A stretch of DNA of 64,000 bases from Allorhizobium ampelinum S4. Its GTDB lineage: Bacteria; Pseudomonadota; Alphaproteobacteria; Rhizobiales; Rhizobiaceae. The DNA lies in the NCBI RefSeq assembly GCF_000016285.1, contig NC_011984.1, positions 124,001 to 188,000 of the forward strand. Direction: 5' to 3'. Positions within the stretch are counted from its first letter, which is position 1. Each line of letters begins with the position of its first letter. A model generated the notes under the pieces. The model saw only the letters and a list, made by a program, of their open reading frames with translations, was not told the origin of the DNA and did no database searches. Shown here piece after piece: positions 46,907 through 55,753 of this stretch. The position numbers and the translations under genes are program-made.

Positions 46907-46908
46907 GC

Positions 46909-48033
46909 ATGATAAGCCTATCCACCATAGTCTGGCTCGGAATCAAGGAACTGCGGACGCTTGCTAAGGACATGATGATGATCCTCTTCATCATCTGGTC
47001 CTTCGGTTTCAGCATCTACACGCAAGCGAGCGGCGGCGGAGAAACCGTCAACAACGCGGCAATCGCTTTTGTCGACGAAGATCACTCTCGGCTGTCCCGC
47101 TCGATCGCGGAGCAATTTGCGCCGCCCTACTTCCAACTGGTCAAAACAATCAGAGCAGCCGATATCGACCGGGCGATGGACGAGGGGGACTACACCTTTA
47201 TCCTCGTTATTCCGCCGGGATTTGAAAAGGACACGATACGCGGACGCGACACCGATGTTCAACTGCTTGTGGATGCGACGGCCTCCCAGCAGGCGGGGCT
47301 CGGGTCCAGCTACATTCAGAATTACGTGACCGCTGCCGTAAAACGACTCCGCAACGAATATGAACAGACGACCGGCCTTTCCTCCAATCTCGTCATTCGC
47401 CGCGCCTTTAATCCCAACGGCACACAATCCTGGTTCAGGGCGATCGTGAGCCTCACGGATCAACTGTCAATGCTGATCATCATCCTCACCGGCGCAGCCC
47501 TTCTGCGTGAGCGCGAGCATGGCACGATCGAGCATCTGCTGGTCATGCCGATCACTGCGGTCGAAATCGCGCTCGCCAAGGTCTGGTCGAACGGACTTGT
47601 CATCCTCGTCGCGTTCGCTTGTTCGCTTTTGTTCATCGTCGAGGGCGCGCTTGACGTTCCCGTCGCCGGCTCGCACGCCCTGCTCTTTCTTGGCACCGCA
47701 ATCTACGTATTCGCTGCATCCGCCATCGGTATTTTCCTCGGCACGTTGGCGCGCACTATGGCCCAATTTGCGCTGCTCATGATCATGACGGTCATGCCCA
47801 TCATGATGTTGTCCGGCGGTATGTCTCCGGTGGAGAGCCAACCGCAATGGATTCAGTATGTGACGTGGTTGCTTCCGTCGCGCCACTACATCAGCTTCAT
47901 GCAGGCGATTGTTTATCGGGGTGCTGATTTCGCGACCGTGTGGAAGGAGTTCGCGACCGTATTGGTAATGGGTTTGACCTTCCTCACCGCAAGCCTTCTT
48001 GCCTTCCGGCGCTCGGTGGCGGCCACGCGCTAA
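46909..48033 (+). CDS. ABC-2 type permease (YhhJ-like)
   Basis: A 374-residue membrane protein with one N-terminal segment (about residues 22-42), a periplasmic domain of about 130 residues, and five or six C-terminal segments. The ABC-2 signature region EREHGTIEHLLVMPIT lies near residue 202. It is the partner permease of the RbbA-like fusion. The ATG at 46909 is two bases after the previous stop and has AGGAGA upstream; the open frame before it is the rbbA gene read out of phase. Confidence 0.9.
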   Translation: MISLSTIVWLGIKELRTLAKDMMMILFIIWSFGFSIYTQASGGGETVNNAAIAFVDEDHSRLSRSIAEQFAPPYFQLVKTIRAADIDRAMDEGDYTFILVIPPGFEKDTIRGRDTDVQLLVDATASQQAGLGSSYIQNYVTAAVKRLRNEYEQTTGLSSNLVIRRAFNPNGTQSWFRAIVSLTDQLSMLIIILTGAALLREREHGTIEHLLVMPITAVEIALAKVWSNGLVILVAFACSLLFIVEGALDVPVAGSHALLFLGTAIYVFAASAIGIFLGTLARTMAQFALLMIMTVMPIMMLSGGMSPVESQPQWIQYVTWLLPSRHYISFMQAIVYRGADFATVWKEFATVLVMGLTFLTASLLAFRRSVAATR

Positions 48034-48653
48034 GCGTCGGGAACACGCCGCGACAAGAGCATCGGCTCTCAATGCGATAAGGATGCATTCACACCAAACG
48101 CAACGCCCGAGTGACCGGGCGAAGGATTTTCTATTCCTGCGACTTATAAAGGCGAACATGAGAGTGGTTAGTTTCCAAAGAAGAAGAGGCCCGAGTTTAC
48201 CTTGGATCTGATCGCGGCCGGTTGCCTAAACTGATGACGGTGTCACCACGAGCGCGGCTTAAGACTGCAGCCTGAGGGTGGCTGAGAGATCGTCAAGACC
48301 GTCCTCTGGACGAACTATCTCGACCTGGTTGGGCCAGCGCCAACGCCATCGGGCAGACGGTCAAAGCAAAATGGCCCTCGGCGCGATGCAAGCGGGGGCT
48401 TGATTTAAGCTATGTACGATCCGCCTTTTCCTTCTCATGCTCTGGATTTGACGAGACTGACAAAGTCCCGGGGCGCTGAGGCATGCTGAGTTACTCGACG
48501 ATGGCTCGATCGAGATCACGTTCACATCGCACAATGGCGACGAGGCTGGTTCAGCTAATTGAGCTTGATCAATGCGACTGTTCTCGTCTGGCCAAATAGT
48601 GGTGCTCGATCGCAGCCGCGAAATCGGCATCCATAGTCAGGAGCCAGTTAATT
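48034..48653. other. Intergenic region before the transhydrogenase operon
   Basis: About 620 bases with no convincing gene. A weak terminator-like hairpin (CGCCCG 48104-48109 with CGGGCG 48116-48121, then GATTTT) follows the permease gene. The second half holds an FNR/FixK-type box at 48559-48572. The stretch between them shows nothing I can name. Confidence 0.5.
48559..48600 (+). promoter_or_regulatory. FNR/FixK-type box before pntAA
   Basis: TTGAGCTTGATCAA (48559-48572) matches the FNR/FixK consensus with one mismatch. A weak -10 (AATAGT, 48595-48600) lies at the same distance as in the hlyD promoter, implying a start near 48607 and a 47-base leader. Confidence 0.6.
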
Positions 48654-49796
48654 ATGGCCTTTATTTTATCCGTCCTCCGAGAAACGCGCCAAGGGGAAAA
48701 GCGGGTCGCACTGGCGCCGTCCGTCGCCTCACGGCTCAAGCCACTCGGCGCCGATGTCCGGATCGAAACCGGCGCCGGCGCGGCCGCAACCTTTTCAGAT
48801 GCCACCTTGGCTGACTGCCGAATCGAAGACGATCAGCAAACGCTTCTTGGCAATGCCGATATCGTACTTGCCGTGCAGCCCCCGTCAGTTAAGGCGGTGA
48901 CGCTGATGAAACCAGGCGCGGTGCTCATATCGTTCATCTATGGCGAGACGTCACCCGATCTCGTCAGAACGCTTCGGGATGGCAAGATCACCAGTTTCGC
49001 AATGGAGCAGATTCCGCGCATTAGCCGGGCGCAGGCGATGGACGCGCTGTCGAGCCAGGCCGCACTCGCCGGCTATTACGCGCTGTTGCTTGGCGCCGTT
49101 CATATGCCCCGCATTCTGCCGATGATGACGACCGCGGTCGGTTCGCTACGCGCCGCCAAAGTGCTGGTGTTGGGTCTCGGCGTCGCCGGGCTTCAGGCGC
49201 TTGCAACGGCTCATCGCCTTGGTGCGATCACCGAAGGCTATGACGTCCGGCCGGAGACCAAGGAACAAGCCCTTTCGCTTGGTGCGAAGTTCGTCGAAAC
49301 GGGCGTCGATGCCCGTGGCGAAGGCGGCTATGCCCGTGAGTTGACGGCCGAGGAAAAGGCCAAGGCTCAGACGGCACTCGACAAGCATATCGTCGAGGCC
49401 GACATGATCATCACCACGGCGTCGGTTCCCGGCCGTCCGGCCCCCAAGCTCATCACGGCTGCACAAATCGCAGCCATGAAGCCTGGCGCCGTCATCGTCG
49501 ATCTTGGCGCGGAAGGCGGCGGCAACTGTGAAGGCACGCGCCCTGGCGAAACCGTCACAGCCGGACCCGCCACCATTCTCGCCCCCCTGAACGTGCCCTC
49601 GATGCTCGCCCAGCATGCCAGCGAACTCTATGCCAAGAACCTGTTCCACTTCGTCCAGTTGATCGTCAAGGATGGCGCCGTGCATCTCGACTTCGACGAC
49701 GAGATCGTCGCCGGCACCGTGCTCACCCATGACGGCGTCATTCGCAACGCTGCCGCCCGCATGGCGGCCGAAGCTACCGAGGAGAAGGTCGCATGA
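48654..49796 (+). CDS. pntAA: NAD(P) transhydrogenase subunit alpha part 1 (PntAA)
   Basis: A 380-residue NAD(H)-binding domain I of proton-translocating transhydrogenase. It shows LRETRQGEKRVALAP at the N-terminus, the Rossmann motif VLGLGVAGLQALATA near residue 173, and GGNCEGTRPGE near the end. In alphaproteobacteria the alpha subunit is split into two genes, as here. The enzyme moves hydride between NADH and NADP+, coupled to proton entry. AGGAG lies eight bases before the ATG. The next gene overlaps its stop (ATGA). Confidence 0.95.
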   Translation: MAFILSVLRETRQGEKRVALAPSVASRLKPLGADVRIETGAGAAATFSDATLADCRIEDDQQTLLGNADIVLAVQPPSVKAVTLMKPGAVLISFIYGETSPDLVRTLRDGKITSFAMEQIPRISRAQAMDALSSQAALAGYYALLLGAVHMPRILPMMTTAVGSLRAAKVLVLGLGVAGLQALATAHRLGAITEGYDVRPETKEQALSLGAKFVETGVDARGEGGYARELTAEEKAKAQTALDKHIVEADMIITTASVPGRPAPKLITAAQIAAMKPGAVIVDLGAEGGGNCEGTRPGETVTAGPATILAPLNVPSMLAQHASELYAKNLFHFVQLIVKDGAVHLDFDDEIVAGTVLTHDGVIRNAAARMAAEATEEKVA

Positions 49797-50101
49797 GTGC
49801 CGACGTTACGCTGACCTGGCTGATCGCCCTTTACATCTTCATGCTTGCCGCCTTTACCGGTTATGAGGTAATCAGCCGCGTCCCCTCCATCCTGCACACA
49901 CCGCTGATGTCGGGATCGAACTTCATCCACGGCATCGTCGTGGTGGGCGCATTGCATACGCTGCTTACCGCCACCAGCATCCAAACGCAGATCATCGGTT
50001 TCTTTGGGGTCATGCTGGGCGCCGCCAACACGGCAGGCGGCTATGTCGTGACCGATCGCATGCTGGCAATGTTCCGCGCCAGCGGCCCGAAGGGAGGCTG
50101 A
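49793..50101 (+). CDS. pntAB: NAD(P) transhydrogenase subunit alpha part 2 (PntAB)
   Basis: A 102-residue membrane protein with three hydrophobic segments (about residues 8-24, 44-62 and 66-86), including GYEVISRVPSILHTPLMSG, the conserved beginning of the membrane domain. It forms half of the proton channel together with the N-terminal part of PntB. The start overlaps pntAA (ATGA), and pntB begins four bases after its stop. Confidence 0.95.
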   Translation: MSADVTLTWLIALYIFMLAAFTGYEVISRVPSILHTPLMSGSNFIHGIVVVGALHTLLTATSIQTQIIGFFGVMLGAANTAGGYVVTDRMLAMFRASGPKGG

Positions 50102-50104
50102 CCC

Positions 50105-51538
50105 ATGTCGCTCGCCTTTCTTCTGGTACCTCTCGAGGGCATAAGCGGCCTTGCCGCCGCCGCCCTGTTCATCTTCGGCCTGAAGCGCATGTCTTCGCCG
50201 GTCACAGCGCTGGCGGGCATCAAGATCGCCGGGATCGGCATGCTGGTCGCCGTGCTTTCCGCGTTTCTCGTGCTGGCGCGACTGGAACCGCAAGCCGAGG
50301 CCCGTTTCATGTCCAATCTGGCACTTGCACTGATCGCGCTGGCTATCGGCGGCGGTTGGGCCTTCTGGAGCGGCCGCAAGGTCGCCATGACCGGCATGCC
50401 CCAGATGGTGGCGCTCTATAACGGCATGGGCGGTGGCGCGGCGGCCGCGATTGCCGCAGCCGAGATCATCCGGGGTGATCCACAGACCATGGTGCTGGCC
50501 AGCGCGACACTCGCCGGCGCTTTGATCGGGTCGGTCTCTCTGACCGGTTCGATCATTGCCTGGGCCAAGCTCGACGGCAGGGTCGACAAGCCATGGCGGT
50601 TTCCCGGTCAGCAAGTCCTCAACGGCGGCGTTTTCCTTGTCGCTCTGGGCCTCGCTGCTCTTGCGATCATGAACGGTGCGGGTGGCGCCGCAGCACCCCT
50701 CGTGGCGGTGCTGTTCTTCGTCGCCGCGCTCGCTTTCGGCGTGCTGATGACCTTACCCATCGGCGGCGCCGACATGCCGGTGGTGATCTCGCTTTACAAT
50801 GCCTTTACTGGGCTGGCCGTCGGTCTCGAGGGCTACGCGCTCGCCAATCCCGCCCTGATGATCGCCGGCATGGTGGTCGGCTCCGCCGGCACGTTGTTGA
50901 CGGTTCTCATGGCAAAGGCGATGAACCGGTCCTTGTCGAACGTGCTGTTCAGCAATTTTGGCGAAACGCCTGTTGCAGGCAGCAGCGAGGTCGCCGGGAG
51001 CGTGAAGCCGGCGAATGCTAGCGATGCCGCGACGGCCCTGCATTACGCCTCGTCGGTCATCATCATTCCCGGGTACGGGCTCGCGGTCGCCCAGGCACAG
51101 CAGAAGCTCTACGAGTTCGTCAAGCTGCTTCAGGCCGGGGGTGTCGACGTCAAGTTCGCCATGCATCCCGTTGCCGGCCGCATGCCGGGGCACATGAACG
51201 TGCTGCTCGCCGAGGCTGGCGTCCCCTACGACATCATCTTCGACATGGAAGACATCAACGATGCCTTTGCCACGACCGATGCCGCATTGGTCATCGGCGC
51301 CAACGACGTCGTCAATCCCGCCGCCCGCACCGATAAGAGCTCACCGATCTACGGCATGCCGATCCTGAACGTCGACAAGGCCCATCAGGTTTATGTCATC
51401 AAGCGGGGCCAAGGCCGAGGATATGCCGGCGTCGAGAACCTGCTGTTCTATGCCGACAACTGCAACATGGTCTACGGCGACGCCCAGGCTGTGCTGACGC
51501 AGATGGTTCAATCGATCAAGGAGCTTGCCGCGGCCTGA
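50105..51538 (+). CDS. pntB: NAD(P) transhydrogenase subunit beta (PntB)
   Basis: A 477-residue protein with about nine membrane segments in the first 270 residues and an NADP(H)-binding domain III at the C-terminus. The domain III motifs IIPGYGLAVAQAQ near residue 321 and MHPVAGRMPGHMNVLL near 354 are complete. GGGAGG precedes the ATG. It completes the transhydrogenase with PntAA and PntAB and would supply NADPH or adjust the NADH pool for the dehydrogenases encoded next. Confidence 0.95.
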   Translation: MSLAFLLVPLEGISGLAAAALFIFGLKRMSSPVTALAGIKIAGIGMLVAVLSAFLVLARLEPQAEARFMSNLALALIALAIGGGWAFWSGRKVAMTGMPQMVALYNGMGGGAAAAIAAAEIIRGDPQTMVLASATLAGALIGSVSLTGSIIAWAKLDGRVDKPWRFPGQQVLNGGVFLVALGLAALAIMNGAGGAAAPLVAVLFFVAALAFGVLMTLPIGGADMPVVISLYNAFTGLAVGLEGYALANPALMIAGMVVGSAGTLLTVLMAKAMNRSLSNVLFSNFGETPVAGSSEVAGSVKPANASDAATALHYASSVIIIPGYGLAVAQAQQKLYEFVKLLQAGGVDVKFAMHPVAGRMPGHMNVLLAEAGVPYDIIFDMEDINDAFATTDAALVIGANDVVNPAARTDKSSPIYGMPILNVDKAHQVYVIKRGQGRGYAGVENLLFYADNCNMVYGDAQAVLTQMVQSIKELAAA

Positions 51539-51579
51539 GAGCGGCGGCTCCTCAATTCCATTCAGGAAAGGAGAAAGAC

Positions 51580-52971
51580 ATGACTTATGCAACCACTTAT
51601 CCCTATACGGGTGAGGTCCTGAAGACGTTTCCGTCCGCCACCAATGCAGAGGTGGCGCAGGCGATCGACGCGGCTCATGCGGCCTTCCTGTCCTGGCGCG
51701 AGGCATCATTCACCGAGCGTGGCGCCGTTTTACAAAAGGCGGCCGACCTGCTGCGCAAGGACGCTGATGAGTATGCAAAGCTTCTGACGCTTGAAATGGG
51801 CAAGCTGTTCAGCGAAGCAAAAGCCGAGGTCGAACTGTCGGCAAAGATCTTCGAATATTACATGCACAATGCCGAACGACTTCTCACCCCGGAAAAGCTA
51901 ACCGTAGCGGATCCCGCCGAAGGCGAGGCCGTCATCGTTTGCGAGCCACTCGGCGTGCTGCTCGCGATCGAACCCTGGAATTTCCCCTACTACCAGATTG
52001 CCCGCATCATTGCCCCGCAGCTGTCTGCAGGCAACACCATGCTTCTGAAACATGCGTCGAACGTGCCGCAGAGCGCGGCGGCGTTCGAAAAGCTGATGCA
52101 TGAGGCCGGGTTGCCGCGAGGCGCCTTCACCAATCTCTATGCGACGCGCGCCCAGGTCGAGATGATCATCAATGATCCGCGCGTCCATGGCGTGGCTCTG
52201 ACGGGTTCGGAAGATGCGGGCTCCATCGTCGCGGCCCAGGCCGGCAAAGCGCTGAAAAAATCCACCATGGAGCTCGGCGGTGCCGACGCCTTTGTCGTTC
52301 TAGCCGACGCAGACATGGAAAAGACAGTCAAGTGGGCGGTCTTCGGCCGTCACTGGAACGGCGGCCAGGTGTGTGTCTCCTCCAAGCGCATGATCGTCGT
52401 CGACACCGTCTACGACGAATTTCTCGACCGCTATCGCAAAGGCGTGGCCGGTCTGAAAGCGGGCGATCCCTTCGACCCCGCGACGACGCTTGCACCGCTC
52501 TCCTCGCAAGGAGCGGCCGACGACATAAAGGAAAAGATCCGCCAAGCTGTCGCCCATGGCGCCAAGGCCGAGGACGTAGGACCGCCGGTCCCCAACCAGG
52601 GCGCCTTCGTGCAGCCGACTATCCTTACCGAAATCGGCGAGGACAACCCGGCACGCTATTGGGAGTTCTTCGGTCCCGTCTCCATGCTGTTCCGGGCGAA
52701 GGACGAGGAGGATGCGGTGCGCATCGCCAATGATTCGCCATTCGGTCTTGGTGGTTCGGTATTCACCTCCGACACGAAGAATGGCGCCGAGGTTGCCAAG
52801 CGCATCTCCACCGGCATGGTGTTCGTCAATCATCCGACCAAAGTCGAGGCGGATTTGCCTTTTGGCGGCGTCCGGCGCTCCGGCTATGGCCGCGAGCTCC
52901 TGGGCCTCGGTCTCAAGGAGTTCGTCAACCACAAGCTCATCGACGTCGTCGATATAGACGCTCGGTTCTGA
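51580..52971 (+). CDS. NAD(P)-dependent aldehyde/succinate-semialdehyde dehydrogenase
   Basis: A 463-residue aldehyde dehydrogenase. The catalytic Cys265 lies in [10 protein letters not shown], the general-base Glu in [10 protein letters not shown] near residue 230, and the cofactor region [13 protein letters not shown] near 127. Overall it resembles the short (about 460-residue) succinate-semialdehyde dehydrogenase group, which oxidises short aldehydes with NADP+. Its place between pntB and an alcohol dehydrogenase suggests handling of acetaldehyde or similar carbonyls in redox balancing. AAAGGAG precedes the ATG, 42 bases after pntB. Confidence 0.85.
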   Translation: MTYATTYPYTGEVLKTFPSATNAEVAQAIDAAHAAFLSWREASFTERGAVLQKAADLLRKDADEYAKLLTLEMGKLFSEAKAEVELSAKIFEYYMHNAERLLTPEKLTVADPAEGEAVIVCEPLGVLLAIEPWNFPYYQIARIIAPQLSAGNTMLLKHASNVPQSAAAFEKLMHEAGLPRGAFTNLYATRAQVEMIINDPRVHGVALTGSEDAGSIVAAQAGKALKKSTMELGGADAFVVLADADMEKTVKWAVFGRHWNGGQVCVSSKRMIVVDTVYDEFLDRYRKGVAGLKAGDPFDPATTLAPLSSQGAADDIKEKIRQAVAHGAKAEDVGPPVPNQGAFVQPTILTEIGEDNPARYWEFFGPVSMLFRAKDEEDAVRIANDSPFGLGGSVFTSDTKNGAEVAKRISTGMVFVNHPTKVEADLPFGGVRRSGYGRELLGLGLKEFVNHKLIDVVDIDARF

Positions 52972-52982
52972 AGGAGAATTCC

Positions 52983-54011
52983 ATGGAAAAGACCATGAAA
53001 GCGGCCGTCGTCCGCGAGTTCGGCAAGCCACTTGTTATCGAGGAGGTGACCGTACCCCGGCCGGGCGCCGGCCAGATTCTGGTCAAGATCGCCGCCACCG
53101 GGGTCTGCCACACCGATCTGCATGCCGCCGAGGGCGACTGGCCGGTCAAGCCGAAACCGCCCTTCATCCCCGGGCATGAAGGTGTCGGCCATGTCGTGGC
53201 GGTTGGCTCCGGCGTCTGCCACGTCAAGGAAGGCGACCGGGTAGGCGTGCCGTGGCTCTATACCGCCTGTGGTCATTGCAAGCATTGCCTCGGCGGCTGG
53301 GAAACGTTGTGCGAGGAACAACAGAACACCGGCTATTCGGTCAACGGCAGCTTTGCTGAATATGTCGTTGCGGATCCCAACTATGTCGGCCACTTGCCAG
53401 ATAATGTGTCCTTCGTCGATATCGCACCCATCCTTTGCGCCGGGGTGACCGTTTATAAGGGCCTCAAGGTGACGGATACCAAGCCTGGCGACTGGGTCGT
53501 CATCTCAGGCATCGGTGGTCTTGGGCATTTGGCCGTACAATATGCCAAGGCCATGGGGCTCAATGTCATCGCGGTCGATATCGACGATGCCAAGCTCGAC
53601 CTTGCAAAACGGCTTGGTGCATCGCTTGCTGTTAACGCAAGGAAAGACGATCCGGCAGCCTTCGTGAAGAAAGAAGTCGGCGGTGCCCAGGGCGTTCTCG
53701 TAACCGCGGTTTCCCCAAAAGCCTTCGAGCAGTCACTTGGCATGGTCGGTCGTGGCGGGACTGTATCGTTGAACGGTCTGCCGCCGGGAGACTTCCCGCT
53801 GTCGATCTTCGACACGGTGTTGAACGGCGTGACGGTCCGCGGTTCCATTGTCGGCACGCGGCTCGACCTCCAGGAAGCGCTCGACTTCGCCGGAGAAGGC
53901 AAGGTCAAGGCAACCATTGCGACTGAACGGCTCGAGAACATCAACGACATCTTCTCGCGGATGCATCATGGTGACATTCAGGGCCGGATCGTCATCGACT
54001 TCGAGAAGTAG
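52983..54011 (+). CDS. adhP: Zinc-dependent alcohol dehydrogenase (AdhP-like)
   Basis: A 342-residue medium-chain alcohol dehydrogenase. The catalytic zinc ligands are Cys42 (GVCHTDLH), His65 with Glu66 (PGHEGVGH) and a Cys near 153 ([10 protein letters not shown]). The structural zinc is held by Cys96, Cys99, Cys102 and Cys110. The cofactor motif [11 protein letters not shown] follows near 177. It interconverts ethanol-type alcohols and aldehydes with NAD(H). AAGGAG lies seven bases before the ATG. It is the last gene of the pnt operon. Confidence 0.9.
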   Translation: MEKTMKAAVVREFGKPLVIEEVTVPRPGAGQILVKIAATGVCHTDLHAAEGDWPVKPKPPFIPGHEGVGHVVAVGSGVCHVKEGDRVGVPWLYTACGHCKHCLGGWETLCEEQQNTGYSVNGSFAEYVVADPNYVGHLPDNVSFVDIAPILCAGVTVYKGLKVTDTKPGDWVVISGIGGLGHLAVQYAKAMGLNVIAVDIDDAKLDLAKRLGASLAVNARKDDPAAFVKKEVGGAQGVLVTAVSPKAFEQSLGMVGRGGTVSLNGLPPGDFPLSIFDTVLNGVTVRGSIVGTRLDLQEALDFAGEGKVKATIATERLENINDIFSRMHHGDIQGRIVIDFEK

Positions 54012-54839
54012 CTGACCTGCCACAAGCCGTAGTCCCGCCCCCTCGCGGACCATCAAACAAGCCCGTGGTTCACGAAACGGCGCCCTTATGTCAATTTGGA
54101 TTTCTCGCAGCTCCTATGTACCGGCGCTTACGTCGAGCTGTTCGCATCAAAGAGCCGCCCCCCCTTGTCGACCAGTTCATCGGGCCGCATGGAGATGTAC
54201 ATGACCGAATTTTTATGTCGATCATCTTCGCAACGCTGCCGCTCCAGGCCGCGGTGGGATTTGCGATCGTCATGTCTGCCGGCTGCGCGGCAATTGCCAG
54301 CCTGGTCAGCCTGGGCCGGGCTCGCTACGAAGCGGTGGAACAGCCTGGCACGACTTGAAGGAAGCCGCGCCACGGCAGCCTGGGTGAAGGAGGGCGCTCC
54401 CCTTTCCAGATTGCGAACTTGCAAGTTCCAATCAGCGGGTCGTTAACTTCCAATTGGCCGGGAACAACAGTTCCAATTTTCCCGAGATTCGAGGAAGGCA
54501 TGTTCGAGAGGTTTGTAGAACATCCGACGTAGGAAGCCCTTTCCTCCACGACATCGCAGCGGGTGATCGATCTCTATCTTCTCAGCTCGAGTAACGCGTT
54601 GGGTCACGGCATCCTGATGATTTCAAGGATTTCAATCCGGACTTTGCGCTCGCAGCAATTTAACCACCCTCAGGCCGGACGCTCTCAAAATCTTCCGCTC
54701 ACGCCTGTTTTGCACCTGGCGAATTTGGATTTTTGTCTTTTTTGACGGGGAGTTAGCGATCGTAGTTTCGCGTAGCGTGGCGGGCTGTAGCGTGTTGCAG
54801 GGGCACGCAACACCCGATTCTTGCGATTGGTCGAGAGGG
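54012..54839. other. Non-coding boundary region
   Basis: About 830 bases without a convincing gene. A perfect 14-bp palindrome GAACTTGCAAGTTC (54415-54428) and a small hairpin GGAAC-AACA-GTTCC (54461-54474) are present; their role is unknown. The region joins the pnt operon to an IS1182-like remnant and probably contains IS debris. Confidence 0.4.
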
Positions 54840-55215
54840 CTATTCCCAGTCTGGCTGCGCAGATGGACCGTTGCTTCCGAAGGCCGATGTCAAGGGTGTT
54901 TCGCCAGCTAGTAACTGGGTCGGATTGTCATGCCTGAAAACCGCAATTGTCCGGTAGTCTCGTGTGAGCCGCATCAGCCACAGTGCCTCGAAATCGCGAA
55001 GGCAAGCCTTCTCCAAATGACTGGATTGATCGAGATACCCCCACATGAAGGCGAATCATTTCGCCGGGATGGTGCGCGGATTGCCCGGTCGCGGCAGCAA
55101 CCCTGCGCGTGTCCACGAAGGCATCGACGGCGCGGACCAACGCATCGGGCTCGACATAATCTCCGAAGGGCAAACGGGCTGCCTTGCGGCGATCTGCACC
55201 TTCAATGTCCGTCAT
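54840..55215 (-). pseudogene. IS1182-like transposase, frameshifted N-terminal remnant
   Basis: From 55215 the frame reads DRRKAARLPFGDYV, VRAVDAFVDTRRV and HHPGEMIRLH. Near 55046 the similarity moves to another frame (MWGYLDQSSHLEKACLRDFEALWLM and DYRTIAVFRHDN, read in parts). Joined, this is the N-terminal domain of an IS1182-family transposase, with a short internal loss and no catalytic domain. Its ATG overlaps the MarR stop (ATGA), probably by chance of insertion. Confidence 0.7.
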
Positions 55216-55709
55216 TGGTCGCCTTCCGGATCCACGGAAGCGTTGTTGATATCGTCCGCGAACTTGCGCATGAGCCGCACGAGGTCCTCAACGTCCGCCG
55301 AGTCCCAACTGGCGAAGATCGCTTGCCCCATCTTGTCGCGTGCCTGATCGACGCGGTCGGTCATGGTCTTGCCCTGCGGCGATATCGTTGCCTCGCGAAC
55401 TCGACCATCAGCGGCGCTCCCCCGGCGTTCGATCAGGCCAAGGCTGTCCAGCTTGGCGACCTGGCGGCTGACGGTGGTGTAATCGCGCCCTACACGGTCG
55501 GCGAGATCGACGACGCCGATCGGACCGAGCCGCTCCACCATGACCAGTAGCGGGAACAATGCGCGGTCGAGCGAAATGCCCGCCGCCCGGACCATAGCCT
55601 CGTCACGTTGGGGACGGTTCATGATGCTGACGATGTCGATCAATGCGCCATGCAGTTCGCGCAGCCGGCTGCTAATATGTGTAGTTTGCACTTTCTTTGT
55701 TGACTTCAT
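55212..55709 (-). CDS. MarR-family transcriptional regulator
   Basis: A 165-residue winged-helix repressor: IGVVDLADRVGRDYTTVSRQVAKL (recognition helix region near residues 68-90, read in parts) and the wing SAADGRVREATI, with N- and C-terminal dimer helices. MarR proteins usually repress a divergent detoxification gene and let go when a phenolic ligand binds. It is divergent from the flavin monooxygenase, 44 bases apart, with a palindrome between them. GGAGGAT precedes the ATG. Confidence 0.9.
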   Translation of the reverse strand: MKSTKKVQTTHISSRLRELHGALIDIVSIMNRPQRDEAMVRAAGISLDRALFPLLVMVERLGPIGVVDLADRVGRDYTTVSRQVAKLDSLGLIERRGSAADGRVREATISPQGKTMTDRVDQARDKMGQAIFASWDSADVEDLVRLMRKFADDINNASVDPEGDQ

Positions 55710-55724
55710 GCCGATCCTCCAGTT

Positions 55725-55734
55725 ATATGCATAT
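55725..55734. promoter_or_regulatory. Candidate MarR operator
   Basis: ATATGCATAT is a perfect 10-bp palindrome in the middle of the 44-base gap between the divergent MarR and monooxygenase genes, so one bound dimer could block both promoters. Confidence 0.5.
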
Positions 55735-55753
55735 TACACATATGGAGTTGATA

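Noticed and set aside
54415..54474. Short palindromes after the alcohol dehydrogenase as a terminator
   Set aside because: They lie about 400 bases after the stop and lack a proper T tract, so I do not call them a terminator.
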